From NCBI GenBank assembly GCA_028277405.1, contig JANQGH010000013.1, forward strand, positions 1 to 64,000: 64,000 nt of DNA, given 5' to 3'. This document shows positions 59,293 through 64,000 of this stretch, one piece after another (position 1 is the stretch's first letter; every line of letters starts with the position of its first letter). The notes under the pieces were generated by a model, which searched no databases, was not told the DNA's origin, and saw nothing but the letters and a program-made list of their open reading frames with translations. Source of the stretch: Alphaproteobacteria bacterium. Its GTDB lineage: Bacteria; Pseudomonadota; Alphaproteobacteria; DSM-16000; Inquilinaceae. The position numbers and the translations under genes were made by a program.

Positions 59293-60660
59293 TTAGTGTA
59301 GCTCCTCGATATTGAGCGGCTCCGGCGGCTGTTCCGGCCCATAGGCGACCTCACGCGTCAGCTTCTTGTCGCCGATCGATGCCAGTCGCCAGCCTGAAAG
59401 CGGCTTGCGTTTCGGTGGCGGCGACAGGTCTTTCTCCACGCCATCAATCATCACCGTCGTGATGTTGTCGGAGTTGCCGAGAAGCGACAGGTCATCTTCC
59501 ACCTTGCCGGTTACGCAGATGATGTCGGCGCGATAGCCCGGTGCGATCACGCCCACCTCGCCCGCCATCTTGATGCCGAAGGCACTTTTTTGCGTGCCGC
59601 ATTGAATGGCCTCCAGCGGCGACATGCCGAAATACTTCACGAAGACTTCCAGCTCGCGGTAGTGCCAATCGCCGTACGGCACGAGCGAGAAGCCGGATTC
59701 CGAACCGGTCAGCAGCGGCACGCCGGCCTTGTGTGCGGCGGTCATGGTCTCGATGGACTCGGTGATCTCGCTTTCGAACAGCTTCATCAGCGACGCCGAC
59801 GTGCCGATCTTTTCGCCGAACTCGACCATGTTGTATTGAAAGGTCAGCGCAGGCGCGATGGGGACCTTGCGGTCGATGACCGCCTGAAGCGCCGCATCAT
59901 CCATGGCGGTGGCGTGGAAGATCAGATCGAAGCCCGCCTCGGCCGCCTTGCGGGTCGCCTCGGCCCCTCGGCAGTGGCCCATGACCGGTGTTTCGAGATC
60001 GTGGGCGGTGTCGCAGATCAGCTTCAGCTCGTCATCGGTCCAAACGCATAGTTCGCCCTTGTGCGCCTGGCGCGGGATGATGCCCGTGACATGGACCTTG
60101 ATCCAATCCGCGCCGTATTTGATCTGCCGGCGGACCTCGCGCACGATCTCGTCCTTGGAGTTGACGGCCATGTAGTAGCCGGTGACGCCTTCGTCACCGA
60201 TCAGGCGGCCGGCCGTGCCTCCGACGCCGGTGATCAGGGCGTAGGCCCCGCAGGACATGCGCGGCCCCTCGACGATGTTGGCGTCGATGGCATCCCGCAG
60301 GTCGGTCATGTTCTCGAACGTCGAGTCCGGGTCGAGCACCCCCGTCACGCCGGCCCTGAGAAGCTTGCGCGCGTTATAGGATGCGACCAGGGCCGACAGG
60401 GCGTTGCGACGCTGAAAGAAGATTTCCGAGTTGGAGCCGGCGTCGTCGAAAGACAGGTGGCAATGGGTGTCGATCAGCCCCGGCATGACCGTCTGGCCGC
60501 TGGCGTCGATGCGCCTTAGGCCGGGTCTGGTCTTCGCCTCGTCGTCCGCGGCGATGCCCACGGCCCTGATCTTGCCGTCGAGAACCAGGACTGAGCCTTC
60601 GAAGGCAGGCTGGCCCGTGCCATCGATGATGCGGCCGTTTGTGATAATGAGATCGGAGAT
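59293..60660 (-). CDS. Amidohydrolase (imidazolonepropionase/prolidase-like), likely AUC start, 455 aa
   Basis: The N-terminal barrel-cap motif DLIITNGRIIDGTGQPAFEG and the metal HxH in GLIDTHCHLS, later VMGHCRG and DLIFHATAMDD, are typical. The usual GTDAG metal Asp segment reads TGSESGFS, so Glu replaces Asp. The first standard codon is GTG 60561, which would remove 33 residues including the family start. ATC at 60658-60660 gives ISDLIITNG in place of MSDLIITNG, with GGGAGG six bases upstream, so an AUC start or a single-base change is likely. Starts 11 bases after the ACMSD-like stop. Confidence 0.8.
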   Translation of the reverse strand: MSDLIITNGRIIDGTGQPAFEGSVLVLDGKIRAVGIAADDEAKTRPGLRRIDASGQTVMPGLIDTHCHLSFDDAGSNSEIFFQRRNALSALVASYNARKLLRAGVTGVLDPDSTFENMTDLRDAIDANIVEGPRMSCGAYALITGVGGTAGRLIGDEGVTGYYMAVNSKDEIVREVRRQIKYGADWIKVHVTGIIPRQAHKGELCVWTDDELKLICDTAHDLETPVMGHCRGAEATRKAAEAGFDLIFHATAMDDAALQAVIDRKVPIAPALTFQYNMVEFGEKIGTSASLMKLFESEITESIETMTAAHKAGVPLLTGSESGFSLVPYGDWHYRELEVFVKYFGMSPLEAIQCGTQKSAFGIKMAGEVGVIAPGYRADIICVTGKVEDDLSLLGNSDNITTVMIDGVEKDLSPPPKRKPLSGWRLASIGDKKLTREVAYGPEQPPEPLNIEELH

Positions 60661-60671
60661 GTGCTGCCTCC

Positions 60672-61670
60672 CTATTCCTTGATGCGCAGCAGCCTGCGCG
60701 CGTTGTCCGCGAGCTCTTTCGGCGGGCGGTGGGCGCCGAGATCGTCAGGCGCGTCCCATCCCGCGAAGTTCGTGCCAAAGACCAGCCGGTCGGTGCCAAT
60801 GCGACTGACGAGCAGGTCCAGCGACACATCGCTGTTGAGGTGGTTGTCGAACCACAGCCTTTGCAGCCGGTCCTCGAACCCGCCGTCTGCCCGCAACTCG
60901 GCACTGGCCCAGGGCCGTTTGCGCGCGGCCATGGCCATGCGGCCGAACAGGTACCCGGTCGAGCCGCCGCCGTGGCTGAGGCAGATGTCCAGCGTCGGGT
61001 GCCGGTCCAGAACCCCGCCATAGATCAGCTGCGCCACCGCCAGCGTCTCTTGCGCGGCGAACCCGACGACCACGTCGAGATCATAGTCGGTCAGGTTCGG
61101 GTCGCCTTTCGGCCCGTCGATGCCGGCCGGTGACGGATGGATGAACAGCGGCACGTCAAGCCGCGTGCAGGTCTCGTAGAGCCTGTCCATGCCGGGGGCA
61201 TCCAGCCTGTGCGGCATGTCGGTGCCAATATAGCCGCCAAGCAGGCCCAATCGGCTGACCGCGCGGTCCAGTTCATCCGCCGCCGCGGCGACATCCTGCA
61301 TCGGCAAGGCGGCAAAGCCGCCGAGACGGTTGTAACCCGAGACCAACCGCGCGAGCGCATCATTGTGGGTCCGGCAAAACCGGATCGCATCCGACGCATC
61401 AATGAAATGCAGGAAGGTCAGCGGGTTCGGCGAAAGAACCTGATAGTCGATCCCCGCGGCATCCATTCGGTTGAGCCGCAGAGCCGTATCCATGAACGGG
61501 CTGCCTTGGTAGCGCACGCCGTCAAGCCGATAGTCCCCCACCCGGAACCAAGGTGCGTCGCCGTCCTGCCCGCCCATCTCAGGCCCGAGGTCGCCTGCCG
61601 CGCCGAAGGTCTCGGCGAGCACCACGTGGGCGTGGACATCAATCACGGCTGCGCCTAAAGCGATCGTCAT
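60672..61670 (-). CDS. Amidohydrolase-2 family (ACMSD-like decarboxylase/hydrolase), 332 aa
   Basis: VIDVHAHVV (metal HxH), PLFIHPSPAG, ICLSHGGGS, FGTNFAGWD with the catalytic Asp, and the family end RRLLRI. Aminocarboxymuconate-semialdehyde decarboxylase and gamma-resorcylate decarboxylase belong here. ATG 61670 was chosen because the TTG at 61703 overlaps the operator. It is first in an operon with the imidazolonepropionase-like gene, divergent from MarR, so it likely acts on a product of the Rieske-oxygenase pathway. Confidence 0.86.
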   Translation of the reverse strand: MTIALGAAVIDVHAHVVLAETFGAAGDLGPEMGGQDGDAPWFRVGDYRLDGVRYQGSPFMDTALRLNRMDAAGIDYQVLSPNPLTFLHFIDASDAIRFCRTHNDALARLVSGYNRLGGFAALPMQDVAAAADELDRAVSRLGLLGGYIGTDMPHRLDAPGMDRLYETCTRLDVPLFIHPSPAGIDGPKGDPNLTDYDLDVVVGFAAQETLAVAQLIYGGVLDRHPTLDICLSHGGGSTGYLFGRMAMAARKRPWASAELRADGGFEDRLQRLWFDNHLNSDVSLDLLVSRIGTDRLVFGTNFAGWDAPDDLGAHRPPKELADNARRLLRIKE

Positions 61671-61703
61671 GAATCGACAGGGTCTCAATTTATTTCTTTT
61701 CAA

Positions 61704-61718
61704 TATTATCGATTTCGA
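61704..61718. promoter_or_regulatory. MarR-type operator between amidohydrolase operon and marR
   Basis: TATTATCGATTTCGA is identical to 59257-59271 and lies in an AT-rich stretch (61686-61735) between the divergent genes. The left 8-bp arm is not kept here, but AATCGA-like half sites overlap. Confidence 0.65.
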
Positions 61719-61790
61719 TTTAATTAGTCAACGCGCAGGATGGTAGTGGGCAGAAAGCGCAAGATGTCGGAATCGACCGGAGGCATCGAA

Positions 61791-62270
61791 ATGGTCATGC
61801 CAAACAGAATCGAACGTTCAGAACAGCGCCTTCCGTTGGAAGATCGCGCGTCCTTTCTGACCCATCGCATCAACGCCCGCCTGCAGCAGGTCTGCAATCC
61901 GGTTCTGGCGCCCCTAAAGCTCGATCTCTATTCCTCGCGTATCATCGCCGCGCTCAGCGAAAACGGCGCCATGAAGGTGGGCAAGCTGGTCGACCTCATG
62001 GCGCTGCCGCAATCCACCATTTCCCATCAGCTCAAGCGGATGGAGAAGGACGGCTACGTGCGCCGTACCAGATCCGAAAGCGACAACCGGACAGTCGTGG
62101 TCACGTTGACGGCTTTGGGCGATGAGGTGGCCGTCACCTGCAACAGGCTCAGCGACAGGATCCTGGAAGCTGTCTCGGCGGAACTGGCGCCAGACGAGAT
62201 CGAGCAGCTGACGTCCCTGTTGAAACGCATGTTCGCCAGCCTGCCGACGGAGAACGATCTCGATCTCTGA
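61791..62270 (+). CDS. MarR-family transcriptional regulator, 159 aa
   Basis: Winged helix YSSRIIAALSENGAMKVGKLVDLMALPQSTISHQLKRMEKDGYVRRTRSESDNRTVVVTLTALG fits MarR proteins that respond to aromatic ligands, with SDNRTVVV wing. Upstream in-frame ATGs at 61740 and 61764 exist, but GGAGG stands seven bases before 61791. It diverges from the amidohydrolase operon and probably controls it and the TRAP operon through the shared 15-mer. Confidence 0.88.
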   Translation: MVMPNRIERSEQRLPLEDRASFLTHRINARLQQVCNPVLAPLKLDLYSSRIIAALSENGAMKVGKLVDLMALPQSTISHQLKRMEKDGYVRRTRSESDNRTVVVTLTALGDEVAVTCNRLSDRILEAVSAELAPDEIEQLTSLLKRMFASLPTENDLDL

Positions 62271-62278
62271 CTCCGGGC

Positions 62279-62307
62279 CGAGCCGAAACGGCCCAAACGC
62301 CGGCTCG
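62279..62307. terminator. Bidirectional hairpin between marR and DegT gene
   Basis: CGAGCCG (62279-62285) pairs with CGGCTCG (62301-62307), 15-nt loop; an alternative stem GGGCCG/CGGCCC overlaps it. It lies between the convergent stops at 62270 and 62316. Confidence 0.5.
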
Positions 62308-62315
62308 TAAGGGCG

Positions 62316-63593
62316 TCAGCCTCGCTGGCCCTTCGTTGCCGCGTCCATCGCCTCGGCCAGAACGGTGACGATGGTTCGACAGTCTTCCGGCGTGAACGAG
62401 ACGGCAATGCGCATATCCATCAGCCGGGGCAAGACACGATCGGCGCCCACCAACCGCCGACGGTCAGCCAGATGGCGCCATTGATCGTAGCGGCTGGTGA
62501 ACCCGGCCGTCCGGTCCGCGCCGAACCACTTGATATAGACGCCATGGGCGGCCGCCTCGTCCACGAACGCGGCGGCAATCTCCGGCGCGAGATCGGGCTC
62601 GGCGAGAAACTGAATGGAACTGCCGACGAACGCGTCCCGCCGATCGCGCGGGATCGGGTCGATATGGGGGATCGTCTTCAGCCCCGCCTCAATGCGCCGA
62701 TAGGCGTCGTTCCAGCGCGCGATCCAGCCGTCGAGTTGGTCCAGCTGGGGCCGCAGGATCGCCGCCACCAGGTTCGACATGCGCATGGAATAGTTCGGTG
62801 TCGCGTCCCGGATCGGCGCGAAGACCTCCTCCGGCGGGCACGTGCCGTTCTGCGCATACATCATGTAGCTGCCCGACAGCATGATCGCCTTGGCGGCGAT
62901 GGCGTCATCGTCGGTGGCCAGGATGCCGCCCTCGCCGGAGTTGATATGCTTGAACGTCTGGCTGGAATAGCAGGCGATGGCCCCGAAGCTGCCCACGGGG
63001 CGGCCGTCCCAGCGTGCACCCAATGTATGGGCGCAATCCTCGATGATCGCGACACCAAGCCGGTCACACAGCGTCGCGACGGCGTCGAGCCCGTGCACGT
63101 GCCCCCGCATGTGCGACAGGATCAGCAGCTTGGCGCCGCTTTGGGCGGCTTTTTCTTCCAGATCCTGAAGGTCGACGGTCAGCCGTTCGGTCACGTCCAC
63201 CAAGACGTGCTCGGCGCCGATATGCGAGATGGCCCCGGGCACGGGGGCCAAGGTGAAGCCGCTGCACAGCACCTTGTCGCCGGGCGTCACGCCGAGCGCC
63301 TTCATGGCCAGGAACAGCGCGCAGCCACAGGAATTGATCGCCACCGCATGGCGCCGGCCGACCAAGCTGGCGAACGCGCGTTCGAAGGAAGCCGCCTCGC
63401 CCTCGCCGCCCGTGTCCTCGCCGTAGCGGAACAGACGGCCGGACCGCATGACCGTGACCGCCCTTTCGATGGCCGCCTCCGGGATCGGCACCGGCTCGCT
63501 CATGATCTTGGTGAAGCGCGCGCGCTCCTTCCGCTCGTCCGCCGACAGGGCGGCCGGCCCAGGCGTGCCCGCCGATCGCCGTCGTTCCGACAC
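62316..63593 (-). CDS. DegT/DnrJ/EryC1 (sugar) aminotransferase-like protein, 425 aa
   Basis: PLP fold type I. Lysine in SSQTFKHINSGEGG, VAIIEDCAHTLGARWDGRPVGSFG for the cofactor Asp/His region, and FTLAPVPGAISHIGAEHVLVDV. Normal for nucleotide-sugar aminotransferases, but no sugar-nucleotide genes are close. GTG 63593, eight bases after GGAGG, is preferred to GTG 63602, which is too close to it; ATG 63503 is a possible later start. A LacI-type operator lies just upstream. Confidence 0.85.
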   Translation of the reverse strand: MSERRRSAGTPGPAALSADERKERARFTKIMSEPVPIPEAAIERAVTVMRSGRLFRYGEDTGGEGEAASFERAFASLVGRRHAVAINSCGCALFLAMKALGVTPGDKVLCSGFTLAPVPGAISHIGAEHVLVDVTERLTVDLQDLEEKAAQSGAKLLILSHMRGHVHGLDAVATLCDRLGVAIIEDCAHTLGARWDGRPVGSFGAIACYSSQTFKHINSGEGGILATDDDAIAAKAIMLSGSYMMYAQNGTCPPEEVFAPIRDATPNYSMRMSNLVAAILRPQLDQLDGWIARWNDAYRRIEAGLKTIPHIDPIPRDRRDAFVGSSIQFLAEPDLAPEIAAAFVDEAAAHGVYIKWFGADRTAGFTSRYDQWRHLADRRRLVGADRVLPRLMDMRIAVSFTPEDCRTIVTVLAEAMDAATKGQRG

Positions 63594-63641
63594 TCCGGTC
63601 ACCTCCCAAAGTGCTATTGCACAGTGCTTCTTGTCGATTTT

Positions 63642-63655
63642 TGAAATCGCTTACA
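63642..63655. promoter_or_regulatory. LacI-type operator upstream of DegT and LacI genes
   Basis: TGAAATCGCTTACA matches the common LacI palindrome TGTAAGCGCTTACA in 12 of 14 positions. It sits between the divergent DegT (start 63593) and LacI (start 63817) genes; a CGATTT-TTG-AAATCG inverted repeat overlaps it (63635-63649). The rest of the 223-bp gap shows a TTGAA-GGT-TTCAA repeat at 63664-63676 and nothing more. Confidence 0.55.
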
Positions 63656-63816
63656 CTATTCTCTTGAAGGTTTCAACGTGACCGAAGGGCCGTCGAAGAC
63701 CGACCAGCGGTTGCGGCGCGGGTGCGAATGCGAGACGAGATAGCGCCGCTATGGTCGCTGGTCGCCGGCATGCTAAGACGGTTCGACGGGTTGGAGGCGG
63801 CGGGCAGGCTTGAGTG

Positions 63817-64000
63817 ATGCGGGATAGGGACAAAACCGGGTCGGGGCGTGGCGCGGCGGCGACACTCGCCGATGTCGCCCGACAAGCGGGTGTGTCCACC
63901 GCCACCGTCTCGCGCTTTCTGAACCAGCCTAGCCTGCTGCGTCCGGACAAGCGGGCGAGGGTCGAGGCGGCGATCCAGGCGCTGGGCTATATTCCGCACG
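63817..64000 (+). CDS. LacI-family transcriptional regulator, N-terminal part (cut by window end)
   Basis: Only 61 residues are seen: after an MRDRDKTGSGRG start comes the HTH and hinge segment TLADVARQAGVSTATVSRFL, then ALGYIPH. It runs past base 64000. ATG 63817 is used; GTG 63814 is an alternative. It faces away from the DegT gene across a LacI-type operator. Confidence 0.85.
   Translation, partial: MRDRDKTGSGRGAAATLADVARQAGVSTATVSRFLNQPSLLRPDKRARVEAAIQALGYIPH

Noticed and set aside
1-64000. tRNA, rRNA, CRISPR arrays, IS elements or phage genes
   Set aside because: No cloverleaf-like, repeat-spacer, transposase or phage-type pattern was recognised; by-eye search only, so small RNAs cannot be excluded.

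Overview
The window is GC-rich, gene-dense bacterial DNA. TRAP transporters, Tat-type and Sec-type binding proteins, and IclR, LacI and MarR regulators beside catabolic operons suggest an alphaproteobacterium, perhaps from the Rhodospirillales or Rhizobiales. No rRNA, tRNA, phage, IS or CRISPR feature was seen. Almost everything codes for uptake and breakdown of small organic molecules. There are five transport systems, at least five SDRs, two DapA-type aldolases, two DadA-type flavin oxidases, three amidohydrolases, a Rieske oxygenase and an intradiol ring-cleavage dioxygenase.

Layout. 0.2-7.6 kb: a GNAT protein, an amidohydrolase and a TRAP transporter (dctQ-dctM-dctP) face a LacI regulator and an enolase-superfamily dehydratase, with a perfect LacI-type palindrome between them. 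7.6-22.5 kb: an SDR, a TIM-barrel isomerase, a 3-hydroxyacyl-CoA-dehydrogenase-like gene, a two-subunit HcnAB/HcnC-like amine oxidase, an IclR regulator, a MalEFGK-type ABC importer, a class III aminotransferase, a DapA-type aldolase and two SDRs. 22.5-28.4 kb: a split glycine-dehydrogenase P-protein pair with an AcoX/ATP-NAD-kinase-like gene, then a polysaccharide-deacetylase-like hydrolase and a cupin-HTH regulator. 28.5-39.5 kb: an M24 peptidase joined to a Dpp-type peptide importer, a second DadA-type oxidase, a DapA-type aldolase, an old-yellow-enzyme reductase and an SDR. 39.7-51.5 kb: twelve minus-strand genes (VOC, ABM, SDR, intradiol dioxygenase, ribose-type ABC importer with a fused ATPase-permease, two zinc alcohol dehydrogenases, Gfo/Idh/MocA, YciI, PRISE-type reductase). 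51.7-54.4 kb: a divergent 3-hydroxyisobutyrate dehydrogenase and an unusual winged-helix/solute-binding-protein fusion. 54.5-62.3 kb: a Rieske oxygenase pair, a second TRAP system, two amidohydrolases and a MarR regulator. 62.3-64 kb: a DegT aminotransferase and a truncated LacI gene.

How the parts work together. An IclR-like tandem operator core (CGAAC-N4-GTTCG or close variants) recurs in six intergenic regions between 8.5 and 39.6 kb. This suggests that the two oxidase/aldolase/importer clusters form one regulon under the IclR gene at 13.3-14.2 kb. A 15-base element is shared by the second TRAP promoter and the MarR/amidohydrolase promoter, which suggests a second small regulon. The strongest candidate for something undescribed is the 577-residue protein at 52680-54413. 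It has no signal peptide and joins a MarR-like winged helix to a complete MalE-type solute-binding domain, so it looks like a one-component sensor built from an ABC binding protein. All substrates remain unknown; pathway statements are inference from families and neighbours.
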